A stretch of DNA of 64,000 nucleotides from Rhodococcus triatomae (GTDB lineage Bacteria > Actinomycetota > Actinomycetes > Mycobacteriales > Mycobacteriaceae), in contig NZ_CP048814.1 of NCBI RefSeq assembly GCF_014217785.1, forward strand, positions 806,001 to 870,000. Direction: 5' to 3'. The position numbers and the translations under genes were made by a program. The notes under the pieces are model-generated. The model saw only the letters and a list, made by a program, of their open reading frames with translations. It was not told the DNA's origin and searched no databases. Within the stretch, counting starts at the first letter, position 1; every line of letters begins with the position of its first letter. Of this stretch, positions 38,522-45,705 are shown one piece after another.

Positions 38522-39392
38522 TGTGCACCTGCGGGTTCACACCCGCGGCCTGGGCAGCGGCCACGAACATCCGGCTGCTGATTCCGGCAGCGGTTTCCAG
38601 CGGAACCATCTGCGCGAACTTGACCGGGTCGAACGACGAGCTGGCCGGGTTGACCGTGGGGTCACTCGACGGGGCGCCGCTGCCGGACGAGATGTACACG
38701 CCCTTGCCCTGAAGCTTGCCGACGTTGAGGATCGGGTCGTTGCGAGTCCAATCACCGAGCGGCCAGGTGCCCCACATGTTGGAGGCGCTGCCACCCATCT
38801 CCGCGACGGAGACCTGGATGCCCTGCGCGAAGCCGGGGCTGCTGACCACGGGGTAGCCGCTGAACGATCCCACGGCCTTGTAGAAGTCGGGGTTGTTGAT
38901 CGCCAGGTTGAGCGCGGAGGTGCCGCTCATCGACAGTCCGGCGACCGCGTTGTTGACCCCGTCACTGCCGAACTGGTCGGCCATCACCGGAGGCAGTTCC
39001 TTGGTCAGGAACGTCTCCCACTTGTTGACGCCGAGGACCGGGTCCGGCTGCTGCCAGTCGGTGTAGAACGAGCCGCCGCCACCGAAGGGGATCACGACGT
39101 TGACGCGCTTGTCGGCGAAGAACTGCTCGACATCGGTCTCGATGAGCCAGCCGTTGTTGTTGTCCGGCGCGCGCAGGCCGTCGAGCAGGTACAGCGTCGG
39201 GGCCGGCCCGCCACCCGCAGCCTTGAGCACCTTGACCGGCACGGTCTTGTTCATCGCATTCGAGTGCACGTAGACCAGGGCGGAGTCGGCCTGGGCGACG
39301 CCACCTCCGGCGAAAACCGCGGTAAGCCCCGCTGCGAGTACTGCTACGAGACCCAGGACGAGCACCCGGGCACGGCGTATCACCTTCGACAT
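38430..39392 (-). CDS. Mycolyltransferase, antigen 85 family
   Basis: A 320-residue secreted esterase-fold enzyme that transfers mycolic acids from trehalose monomycolate to trehalose or arabinogalactan. After a signal peptide cut near AQADS (residue 36) come YLLDGLRAPDNNNGW, GGGGSFYTDW (104-113), the nucleophile S154 in GLSMSG, and H297 in GTHWW. All catalytic elements are present and no C-terminal repeat extension is seen, so it is an Fbp/Cmt-type enzyme of normal size. ATG 39392 follows AAGGAC. It faces the LysB-like esterase gene. Confidence 0.94.
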   Translation of the reverse strand: MSKVIRRARVLVLGLVAVLAAGLTAVFAGGGVAQADSALVYVHSNAMNKTVPVKVLKAAGGGPAPTLYLLDGLRAPDNNNGWLIETDVEQFFADKRVNVVIPFGGGGSFYTDWQQPDPVLGVNKWETFLTKELPPVMADQFGSDGVNNAVAGLSMSGTSALNLAINNPDFYKAVGSFSGYPVVSSPGFAQGIQVSVAEMGGSASNMWGTWPLGDWTRNDPILNVGKLQGKGVYISSGSGAPSSDPTVNPASSSFDPVKFAQMVPLETAAGISSRMFVAAAQAAGVNPQVHITSQGTHWWTYWQDRLKEAWFGTFAPVLGA

Positions 39393-39630
39393 CGACAATG
39401 TCCTTACAGATTCCGGTCCGACACGAATGACTCGGGTGAGAGTAACAGCCGGATAACTATCGGGCAGCACGGGTCACGAGATCGTCATCGGATCGCAAGC
39501 GAGGCGAACGGGAAGAAAAAACCGTTCGCGCGGTGTCGGTACCGAGCGGTAGGTTCTGACGCTGTCCGGTCCGAGCACCCTCGGGGTACCGGGCGGCCCC
39601 ATCCGTCTCCCCCATCCGAAGGGCGTCTCC

Positions 39631-41109
39631 GTGACCGAATCCGTCCGACAGACCGACGAACCCGTCGCCGAGCAGCCGGGTCCGGTCGACGCCACTCGGA
39701 TCGAGCGCCGGCACCTCCTGGTGATCGGGGTCCTCCTGGTCGCCAGCTTCGTGGTGATCCTCAACGAGACCGTGATGACCATCGCCATCCCGGTGCTGCA
39801 GACCGAGCTGGGCGTGCAGCCGAGCGTCGGCCAGTGGCTCACCACCGCGTTCATGCTCACCATGGCCGTCGTCATTCCGCTGACCGGCTACCTCATCCAG
39901 CGGGTCCCCACGCGGACCCTGTTCGTCCTGGCGATGTCGCTGTTCTCGGCCGGCACGCTGATCGCCTTCGGGGCACCGGGTTTCGGGGTGCTCCTGTTCG
40001 CCCGCATCGTCCAGGCGTCCGGCACCGCGATCATGCTGCCGCTGCTGATGACGACGATCATGACGCTCGTGCCTCCGGCGCGGCGCGGCGCGATGATGGG
40101 CAACATCTCGATCGTCATCGCCGTGGCCCCCGCGCTCGGCCCGACGGTCTCCGGCTTCATCCTCGATCATTTCGGCTGGCGGTGGATCTTCGGATTCGTC
40201 GCACCCATCGCGCTCGCAACCCTCGTACTGGGTGCGCGACTGGTGATTCCGGTGGCCGAGACGAGCGCCTCCCGGATCGATCTGCTGTCCGTGCCGCTCG
40301 CCGTGCTCGGGTTCGGTGGGCTCGTCTACGGCCTGGTGGGCATCGGAGAGTCGGCCGAGGCCGATTCCGCCGTCCCGGTGTGGGCCCCGTTCCTGGTCGG
40401 CGCGGTGGCGATGGCGGCGTTCGTCGCCCGCCAGATCCGGCTGCAGCGCGAGGACAGGGCACTGCTCGACCTGCGCGTGTTCGGTTCCCGTCAGTTCACG
40501 GTCGCCGTGGTGGCGATGCTGCTGGCGATGGCGACCATGATGGGCACGTTCATCATCGTCCCGTACTTCGCCCAGACCGTGCTCCTGTTCGATCCGCTGC
40601 AGACGGGCCTGCTCACCCTGCCCGGTGGCCTGCTCATGGGCCTCGCGGGGCCGATCGTCGGGCGCATCTACGACGTGCGCGGGCCGCGGGTCCTCGTCGT
40701 CCCGGGTGCGCTTCTCATCAGCCTCGGGGTGTGGATGCTCACCACCGTGAGCACCGGGACGTCGCTGTGGTGGCTGGTGCTGTCGAACATGGCGCTGTGC
40801 CTCGGCCTGGCCGCCACGTTCACGCCGTTGATGACGTCGGGACTGGGTTCGATCGACGCACACCTGTACTCGCACGGCTCCGCGGTGGTGGGCACGTTCC
40901 AGCAGGTCGCCGGTGCCGCGGGCACGGCCTTGTTCGTCACCGTGATGACCGTCGTCGCGGCCGGCTCGGGCCACCCGGCCGAGTCGCCGGAGGCGATCGT
41001 CGACGGCGTGCGCAGCGTGTTCCTCGTCGCCGGAGTGCTCTCGTTCGTGTTGATCGCGGCGTGTCTGTTCGTCCGCAAGCCCGCGGACGCCCAGGTGGTC
41101 AGCCACTGA
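39631..41109 (+). CDS. MFS multidrug efflux transporter, DHA2 family
   Basis: A 492-residue proton-coupled transporter with 14 predicted helices of the EmrB/QacA type. Motifs are LNETVMTIAIPVLQTELG in the first helix, SVGQWLTTAFMLTMA in the second, and the antiporter motif C region GPTVSGFILDHFGWRW. It probably exports drugs or lipids. GTG 39631 is the start. It diverges from the mycolyltransferase gene across 238 bp. No regulator gene lies beside it. Confidence 0.88.
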   Translation: MTESVRQTDEPVAEQPGPVDATRIERRHLLVIGVLLVASFVVILNETVMTIAIPVLQTELGVQPSVGQWLTTAFMLTMAVVIPLTGYLIQRVPTRTLFVLAMSLFSAGTLIAFGAPGFGVLLFARIVQASGTAIMLPLLMTTIMTLVPPARRGAMMGNISIVIAVAPALGPTVSGFILDHFGWRWIFGFVAPIALATLVLGARLVIPVAETSASRIDLLSVPLAVLGFGGLVYGLVGIGESAEADSAVPVWAPFLVGAVAMAAFVARQIRLQREDRALLDLRVFGSRQFTVAVVAMLLAMATMMGTFIIVPYFAQTVLLFDPLQTGLLTLPGGLLMGLAGPIVGRIYDVRGPRVLVVPGALLISLGVWMLTTVSTGTSLWWLVLSNMALCLGLAATFTPLMTSGLGSIDAHLYSHGSAVVGTFQQVAGAAGTALFVTVMTVVAAGSGHPAESPEAIVDGVRSVFLVAGVLSFVLIAACLFVRKPADAQVVSH

Positions 41110-41146
41110 CGCGTGCGGCGAGGCGACCTCGCGGCAGGTGCGCGGC

Positions 41147-41251
41147 TCAGTAGATGGTGTGGACGACGGTGTTCGGCAGGTGCGGGAGGTCGGTGCCGAG
41201 GGTGAACTCGACCTCGCCCGACCCGACGTCGAGGTAGGACCCTGCGCGCTT
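41147..41251 (-). pseudogene. Orphan coding fragment
   Basis: A 34-codon stretch in one frame, bounded upstream by a stop and ending in TGA at 41147. It reads like the end of a folded protein (SYLDVGSGEVEFTLG, then DLPHLPNTVVHTIY) but has no start codon. Its origin is not recognised. It may be the remnant of a lost gene between the transporter and mihF. Confidence 0.3.
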
Positions 41252-41289
41252 CTACCTGGAGCATCGCCCGATTTGCCGGAAACCGTTAC

Positions 41290-41334
41290 ACGCCCCACGG
41301 GAACGCGAAAGCTACTCGCGTCCCCGTGGGGCGT
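41290..41334 (-). terminator. Terminator of mihF
   Basis: ACGCCCCACGGG (41290-41301) pairs with CCCGTGGGGCGT (41323-41334), with a 21-base interior that can extend the stem (AACGCG/CGCGT). It lies just after the mihF stop at 41349. Confidence 0.72.
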
Positions 41335-41348
41335 GCAGTGGTGTCAGA

Positions 41349-41660
41349 TCAGGACAGGCGCTCGAGCAGGTCGGTGCGCTGACGCGGACCCAGGCCCGAG
41401 AGGCGACGCGACTCGGCGATGCCGAGCTCCTCGATGATGCTGCGGGCCTTGACCTTGCCGACCTTGGGCAGCGACTCGAGCACGTAGAGAACCTTGGTCT
41501 TCCCGATCACCTCGTCCTTGTCGGCGCGTTCGAGAACGCCGGCAAACGATTCGCTCCCGGACTTGAGGCTGTCGCGCAGCTCCGCGCGGGCGCGGCGAGC
41601 GACGGCCGCCTTCTCGAGCGCCGCAGCGCGCTGTTCCGGCGTCAAGGTCGGCAATGCCAT
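41349..41660 (-). CDS. mihF: Actinobacterial integration host factor
   Basis: A 103-residue nucleoid protein of the mIHF family (Rv1388). It binds DNA through a helix-two-turn-helix unit near the C-terminus, visible as LPKVGKVKARSIIEELGI and SGLGPRQRTDLLERL, and bends DNA for site-specific recombination and chromosome packing. The N-terminal helix (LTPEQRAAALEKAAVARRAR) is rich in Ala, Arg and Glu. The ATG at 41660 has AGGAG six bases upstream. Mycobacterial mIHF is longer at the annotated N-terminus, but the short form matches the functional start. Confidence 0.95.
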   Translation of the reverse strand: MALPTLTPEQRAAALEKAAVARRARAELRDSLKSGSESFAGVLERADKDEVIGKTKVLYVLESLPKVGKVKARSIIEELGIAESRRLSGLGPRQRTDLLERLS

Positions 41661-41968
41661 GAGAACTCCTAGTGGTTGGAAACTGGTCCTACCTGCGAAC
41701 GTAGACCAGATCCGCACGTCGCAGGCGAACCTGCGCCGGTATGTCGCGAGTTCTCGCGCTGGTCGAGGCGTTGAACACACCCGAATGGCGGGCAGATCCG
41801 GCATTCCGGGCATTTTCTCGATACGCGCACTCTCCGGCACTTCCGCGCACGGTGCAGACTGCGCGGAAGTACCGCTAGGTGCGCGTACGTCGCACGGCGT
41901 CGTGCGCGTCGCACTGGCTGTAACCCGTGCGACGCTCCACAACCGGTGCGACGTGGTTCCCGGGACCC
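41661..41968. other. 308-bp intergenic region with inverted repeats
   Basis: No credible gene is seen. ACTTCCGCGCA (41839-41849) pairs perfectly with TGCGCGGAAGT (41860-41870), which could terminate the gene ending at 41969. The octamer GTGCGACG or its complement occurs four times nearby: CGTCGCAC at 41888 and 41907 and GTGCGACG at 41927 and 41946 (the last lies mostly in this gap). The mihF promoter must be in the left part. Confidence 0.5.
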
Positions 41969-42274
41969 TTACTGCGCCCAGAGGACGGTGTCGACGGACC
42001 GCGGCGCCGCGGTCACCCGGGCAAGGTCAACGGCCAGTTCGAGGCATCGCGGCAGACCTTCCACGACGGACTGCCAGTTCTCGGTTCCTTCGACCACGTC
42101 GATGAAGTGCCCGTTGACGAGGTCGAACGTGATCGTTCGGTATGCCGGCGAGATCACGTGGCCGTTGTCGACCACCGCAGAGCGACGAATCATGGTGACG
42201 GCACGAACCTCCGACCAGGGTGTGAGCACTCCCCAGGTCACGAGTCCGCCCTCGGTGACATCGTCCACTGGCAT
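41969..42274 (-). CDS. Unknown protein downstream of original ychF end
   Basis: A 101-residue protein beginning MPVDDVTEGGLVTWG, with RTITFDLVNGHFIDV and a C-terminal helical part ending TVLWAQ. No family is recognised. The ATG at 42274 is used; the frame is open to 42328 but that part would overlap the duplicated ychF end. It starts 17 bp after the duplicated ychF stop codon, so before the insertion described below it probably followed ychF directly. Confidence 0.6.
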   Translation of the reverse strand: MPVDDVTEGGLVTWGVLTPWSEVRAVTMIRRSAVVDNGHVISPAYRTITFDLVNGHFIDVVEGTENWQSVVEGLPRCLELAVDLARVTAAPRSVDTVLWAQ

Positions 42275-42290
42275 CGCCGCCGGGCCCGCG

Positions 42291-42321
42291 CTCAGACGTC
42301 GAAGCGGAACTCGACCACGCC
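42291..42321 (-). repeat. Displaced copy of the ychF 3' end (putative att site)
   Basis: Thirty-one bases matching 43768-43798 with three mismatches (at offsets 10, 23 and 30). In the ychF frame it reads VVEFRFDV followed by a stop. It has no gene body upstream, so it is a stranded 3' end. Confidence 0.75.
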
Positions 42322-42447
42322 GCCGCACGTAGGACTATCTGCCCGCCGCGTCATCGAACCACGAACCGCGATGCCAGAGCCTCCGCTCGTGCTCGCGAGG
42401 GTCGGCGATCACGAGGTGGACGACGTCGAGGGCAGCGCCGGTGTCCT

Positions 42448-42777
42448 CTACCTCCCGGTGCCGAACACGTCGGCGGTCGTGAGGTCATCGAAGCTGGCGA
42501 TCAGCCGGGCTCCGTCGTAGACCTCTGAACGATCGGCGAACACCCGCACCGTGCGGATGATGCCCGTGCCCTGAAGAAGCGACTCTCGCTCCGGATCGGA
42601 CGGACCCGCGATGTGGATCGTGACCTCCATGCCGGGGCCGCCCGCGTCCGGCACGAAGGGGGCAATCGCGTCGAAGCCTCCGTACTGCTCACCGATCCTG
42701 TGCAAGATCTCGGCAACGAACGCTGTGGGGTCACGACGTGGGGTCGGCTCGGCTGCTCTGCGACGGAAGAGGTTCAT
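42448..42777 (-). CDS. Unknown protein within the ychF-end island
   Basis: A 109-residue protein beginning MNLFRRRAAEPTPRRD, with EILHRIGEQYGGFDAI, a middle strand region EVTIHIAGPSDPE and GIIRTVRVFADRSEVYDGA. No signal peptide or membrane segment is seen and no family recognised. The ATG at 42777 has GGAG very close upstream. It lies inside the insertion, downstream of the toxin gene on the same strand. Confidence 0.6.
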   Translation of the reverse strand: MNLFRRRAAEPTPRRDPTAFVAEILHRIGEQYGGFDAIAPFVPDAGGPGMEVTIHIAGPSDPERESLLQGTGIIRTVRVFADRSEVYDGARLIASFDDLTTADVFGTGR

Positions 42778-42954
42778 GCTCCGATTCTCGCAGTCTCTGG
42801 GACAGAGATGGACCCGAGGGCATGGCAAGCTTCCTCGAAACCGTCGAACCCATGGCTGCTCGACTCGAGTACACCGAGACGCAGGAACCACCACGTCAGT
42901 CGCTAGAGCGAAAATCTGAACTCCACCACGTGCCCACACAGAGGGCCATTTGAC

Positions 42955-43209
42955 TCAGTAGTGGTAGCGGGCCTGAAGAATCACGAGGTCCTCGTCGCCC
43001 ACGAGGTACACCAGTCGCTGCTCATCGGTGATGCGCCGCGACCACGAGCCCTGCGCTCCGTACTTCAGTTGTTCGGGCTTGCCGATCCCGGAGAACGGTT
43101 CGCGCAGGCAGGCGTCGATGAGCGTGTTGATGCGCTTCAGGATCTTCCGGTCGGCGGTCTGCCAGTGCTTGTAGTCCTCCCAGGCCGACTCGTCCCAGAC
43201 CAGACGCAC
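42955..43209 (-). CDS. yoeB: mRNA interferase toxin, YoeB family
   Basis: An 84-residue ribosome-dependent RNase toxin. All catalytic positions match Escherichia coli YoeB by number: E46 (in GKPEQL), R65 (DEQRLVY), H83 and Y84 (ARYHY at the end). WSRRI at 56-60 is also typical. It begins at GTG 43209 directly after the antitoxin stop (TGA then GTG with no gap), so translation is coupled. The M. tuberculosis relatives are RelK and YoeB. It appears intact and presumably active. Confidence 0.94.
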   Translation of the reverse strand: MRLVWDESAWEDYKHWQTADRKILKRINTLIDACLREPFSGIGKPEQLKYGAQGSWSRRITDEQRLVYLVGDEDLVILQARYHY

Positions 43210-43470
43210 TCAGGCTTCCTGGTCTACGCGATCGAGGTCGTGGACCTCGACCTTTCCACCGCGGGCACGGTCGTAGGCATCGAGCAGGCGGCGGGCGTTG
43301 GCCGGCGAGCGGAACAGGTAGGCAGTCTCCTGCCACGCGGCGTACTCGTCAGCCGGCATCAGAACGGCATTGCCCTTACGAGAGACGATCTCCACGGCAT
43401 CACGGTCCGCATTCACTCGCTCGATGAGAGGGAACAGGGTCTTGCGCGCCTCGCTTGCGCTGATGGACAT
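43210..43470 (-). CDS. yefM: Antitoxin, YefM/Phd family
   Basis: An 86-residue antitoxin. The N-terminal Phd-type DNA-binding fold is seen as SISASEARKTLFPLIERVN and VEIVSRKGNAVLMPADEY; the flexible C-terminal tail, with ARGGKVEVHDLD, should wrap and block the toxin. The ATG at 43470 has GGGGAGG upstream. The YefM-YoeB complex normally represses its own promoter, here expected just above 43470. Confidence 0.93.
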   Translation of the reverse strand: MSISASEARKTLFPLIERVNADRDAVEIVSRKGNAVLMPADEYAAWQETAYLFRSPANARRLLDAYDRARGGKVEVHDLDRVDQEA

Positions 43471-43552
43471 GATGAGAGCCTCCCCATTCGGACGAGTGGT
43501 ACGTGTTCACGGTACCACTCATCGCTGTCGGGTCACATCGCGGGCCGCGTCC

Positions 43553-43624
43553 AGAGCAGTACCGCTGGCATCGTTCGATGGCTTCGAGAACATCGGCGAC
43601 GCGCTGAGCGGGGTCGCGACTCAC
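43553..43624 (-). pseudogene. HEPN toxin (HepT/DUF86) N-terminal remnant
   Basis: From GTG 43624, inside the stop codon of the preceding fragment, the reading MSRDPAQRVADVLEAIER, continuing CQRY, is a typical start of DUF86/HEPN toxins. Similarity stops after about 22-24 residues and the sequence runs into the promoter region of yefM. The RX4-6H active site of HEPN RNases, located later in the full protein, is absent, so this fragment cannot be active. Confidence 0.6.
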
Positions 43625-43767
43625 AGCGCGACTGCGTCGACGAGTGCCGAGGCCGAGATCGGTCGCTCGAGCAATTGGACGGGGAACACGTCGATGTCGT
43701 CCCGACCGAAGAGCGCCCGAGCCTCCTCCATCAGCCCGGAGGCCCGCATGAGCAGGTTCCCGTCCAC
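43621..43767 (-). pseudogene. MNT antitoxin (MntA-like) C-terminal remnant
   Basis: A 48-codon frame that starts, at the earliest, at GTG 43767 right after the ychF stop. It reads LMEEARALFGRDDIDVFPVQ and then SALVDAVAL, the look of the end of a minimal nucleotidyltransferase. The catalytic GSxARG and DxD motifs, which lie earlier in the family, are missing. It overlaps the HEPN fragment by four bases (GTGA), the normal MntA-HepT arrangement, so both are relics of one pair. Confidence 0.55.
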
Positions 43768-43798
43768 CTCAGACGTTGAAGCGGAACTCCACCACGTC
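43768..43798 (-). repeat. ychF 3' end, proximal copy (putative att site)
   Basis: The 31 bases that encode the present C-terminus of YchF (VVEFRFNV) and its stop; partner of the displaced copy at 42291-42321. In integrations of this kind the proximal copy is often supplied by the incoming element and restores the gene. Confidence 0.7.
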
Positions 43799-44848
43799 CC
43801 CGTCCTGCATGACGTAGTCCTTGCCCTCCATGCGCACCTTGCCCGCAGCCTTGGCGGCCGCCATCGATCCGGCGGCGATGAGGTCGTCGAAGGAGACGGT
43901 CTCGGCCTTGATGAATCCGCGCTCGAAATCGGTGTGGATGACGCCTGCGGCCTGCGGGGCGGTGTCGCCCTTGTGGATGGTCCAGGCGCGGGCTTCCTTC
44001 GGGCCGGCCGTGAGGTACGTCTGGAGCCCGAGGGTGTGGAAACCGGTGCGGGCCAGGGCGTGCAGGCCCGGCTCCGTCTGGCCGATGGACTCGAGCAGTT
44101 CGAGCGCCGACTCGTCGTCGAGTTCGAGCAGCTCCGCCTCCACCTTGGCGTCGAGGAACACCGCGTCCGCCGGGGCGACGGCCGCGCGCAGCTCGGCCTG
44201 CTTGTCCGCATCGGTGAGGACCGTCTCGTCGGCATTGAACACGTAGAGGAACGGCTTGGTCGTCATGAGGTTGAGCTCGCGCAGCAGCGCGAAATCGAGC
44301 TGGTCCTTCGCCCCGAAGAGCGTCTTGCCCTCCTCGAGGACAGCCTGCGCCTTGACGGCCTCCTCGTGCTGCGGCTTGAGTTCCTTGTTCTTCTTCGCTT
44401 CCTTCTCCAGCCGCGGCAGCGCCTTCTCCAGCGTCTGCATGTCCGCGAGGATCAGCTCGGTCTCGATGATCTCGATGTCCGCGAGCGGATCGATCTTGCC
44501 GTCGACGTGGATGACGTCGTCGTCGGCGAACACCCGGACCACCTGACAGATGGCATCGGCTTCACGGATGTTGGCGAGGAACTTGTTGCCCAGGCCGGCG
44601 CCCTCGGATGCGCCCTTGACGATGCCGGCGATGTCCACGAAGGACACCGTCGCCGGCACCAGCCGCTCCGAACCGAACACCTCGGCGAGCTCGCCCAACC
44701 GCGGGTCGGGCAGCTCCACCACCCCGACGTTCGGCTCGATCGTGGCGAACGGGTAGTTCGCCGCGAGGACGTCGTTCTTGGTCAGCGCGTTGAAAAGGGT
44801 CGACTTGCCGACGTTGGGAAGTCCGACGATTCCGAGGGTAAGGCTCAC
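43769..44848 (-). CDS. ychF: Redox-regulated ATPase YchF
   Basis: A 359-residue Obg-related P-loop ATPase. G1 is GLPNVGKST (9-17), G3 falls in [16 protein letters not shown], and the usual NKxD is replaced by NADE (in FNADE), the change that gives YchF preference for ATP over GTP. A coiled-coil insert (about 125-195) and a C-terminal TGS domain ending VVEFRFNV follow. YchF binds the ribosome and modulates stress responses. The start is GTG 44848. Its 3' end is the insertion point of the toxin-antitoxin island but the protein is full length. Confidence 0.96.
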   Translation of the reverse strand: MSLTLGIVGLPNVGKSTLFNALTKNDVLAANYPFATIEPNVGVVELPDPRLGELAEVFGSERLVPATVSFVDIAGIVKGASEGAGLGNKFLANIREADAICQVVRVFADDDVIHVDGKIDPLADIEIIETELILADMQTLEKALPRLEKEAKKNKELKPQHEEAVKAQAVLEEGKTLFGAKDQLDFALLRELNLMTTKPFLYVFNADETVLTDADKQAELRAAVAPADAVFLDAKVEAELLELDDESALELLESIGQTEPGLHALARTGFHTLGLQTYLTAGPKEARAWTIHKGDTAPQAAGVIHTDFERGFIKAETVSFDDLIAAGSMAAAKAAGKVRMEGKDYVMQDGDVVEFRFNV

Positions 44849-44898
44849 GGTCGTTGGATTCTACGGCGTTCGCGAGCCCCTGCCGAACCTGCGTCCGG

Positions 44899-45519
44899 TC
44901 ACCACGAGTTCGAGGACGATCCCACCGAAGCCACCATCGCGATGATCACGAACACGTACAGCAGGATGAACAAGGCCATCCCGATGACGAAGATCCACAG
45001 CGCGATCTTGCCGAGGGTCTTCACCCGGTCGGACGCGTACTGCGCGCCCTGGTAGTCCCCCATCGCCCACTTGGGGTAGATGTCGTGCAGGTGGTTGAAC
45101 GCCGCGAATGCCACCGGCCAGAAGAAGATGAGCGCGGCCGCGGCCCATCCCGCGTTGCGCGGCGGAAGCGGCACCCCGGTCGACGACACCGGGACGGATG
45201 CCGTCGCGGTGGACGCGTACCCGTACTGGGACGCCTGCTGACCGTACGGGGCGCTCTGTCCGTACTGCGCAGACTGCCCGTACTGCCCGTACTGCGGCTG
45301 CGGCTGCGCCTGAGGCTGTGCCTGTTCCTGCTGCTGTGCCTGTGTCTGGTCCTGCCCGGCCGACGCGGTCTGACCGTACTGCGGCTGCGCACTCGGCTGT
45401 CCGTACGAATACTGCTGCGTATTCTGGTCGCCCGCACCGTACGCCGGATACTGCGGATACCCGCTCGACCCGTACTGCTCCCCGGAGCCCGACTTCGGGT
45501 CCTGCGGTGTCTCAGACAT
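44899..45519 (-). CDS. CD225/dispanin-like membrane protein with Gln/Tyr-rich tail
   Basis: A 206-residue protein. Residues 1-105 are a low-complexity region of repeated Tyr-Gly-Gln and Gln-Ala units (for example QYGQYGQSAQYGQSAPYG). The rest holds two membrane segments: IFFWPVAFAAFNHLHDIYPK and, after a short cytoplasmic loop with DYQGAQYASDRVKTLGKIA, a second helix. That is the CD225/dispanin layout. The N-terminus resembles prion-like or phase-separating tracts. ATG 45519 follows GGGGGAATTC. It lies 50 bp upstream of ychF on the same strand. The function is unknown. Confidence 0.82.
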   Translation of the reverse strand: MSETPQDPKSGSGEQYGSSGYPQYPAYGAGDQNTQQYSYGQPSAQPQYGQTASAGQDQTQAQQQEQAQPQAQPQPQYGQYGQSAQYGQSAPYGQQASQYGYASTATASVPVSSTGVPLPPRNAGWAAAALIFFWPVAFAAFNHLHDIYPKWAMGDYQGAQYASDRVKTLGKIALWIFVIGMALFILLYVFVIIAMVASVGSSSNSW

Positions 45520-45705
45520 GAATTCCCCCTCGTATCCGTAACAAGTCGTGACGAACCTAGCGGATCGGCAACCCGGCCGCTAACCCGACATCCCGGCCCG
45601 AGAGCGTCGGACACCACACCGCAGATGCTCGCGGCGCACGGCCCCTTCCTCAGTACCATCAGGTCGAGCCGGGCACACCCTGCCCGGCGAACGGAGGGAT
45701 GATCT

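Larger units (their letters stand above)
42291..43798. mobile_element. 1.5-kb insertion at the 3' end of ychF, flanked by direct repeats
   Basis: The last 31 bases of ychF (43768-43798, including its stop) are repeated in the same orientation at 42291-42321 with 28 of 31 positions identical; the distal copy still encodes VVEFRFDV-stop, the normal YchF ending. Between them lie an unknown gene, the YefM-YoeB pair and fragments of a HEPN-MNT pair. Duplicated gene 3' ends are the usual scar of site-specific integration. No integrase is present, so this is a non-autonomous or decayed island. Confidence 0.65.

Noticed and set aside
42291-42321. Second ychF gene.
   Set aside because: Only the last nine codons and the stop are present; it is a stranded 3' end.
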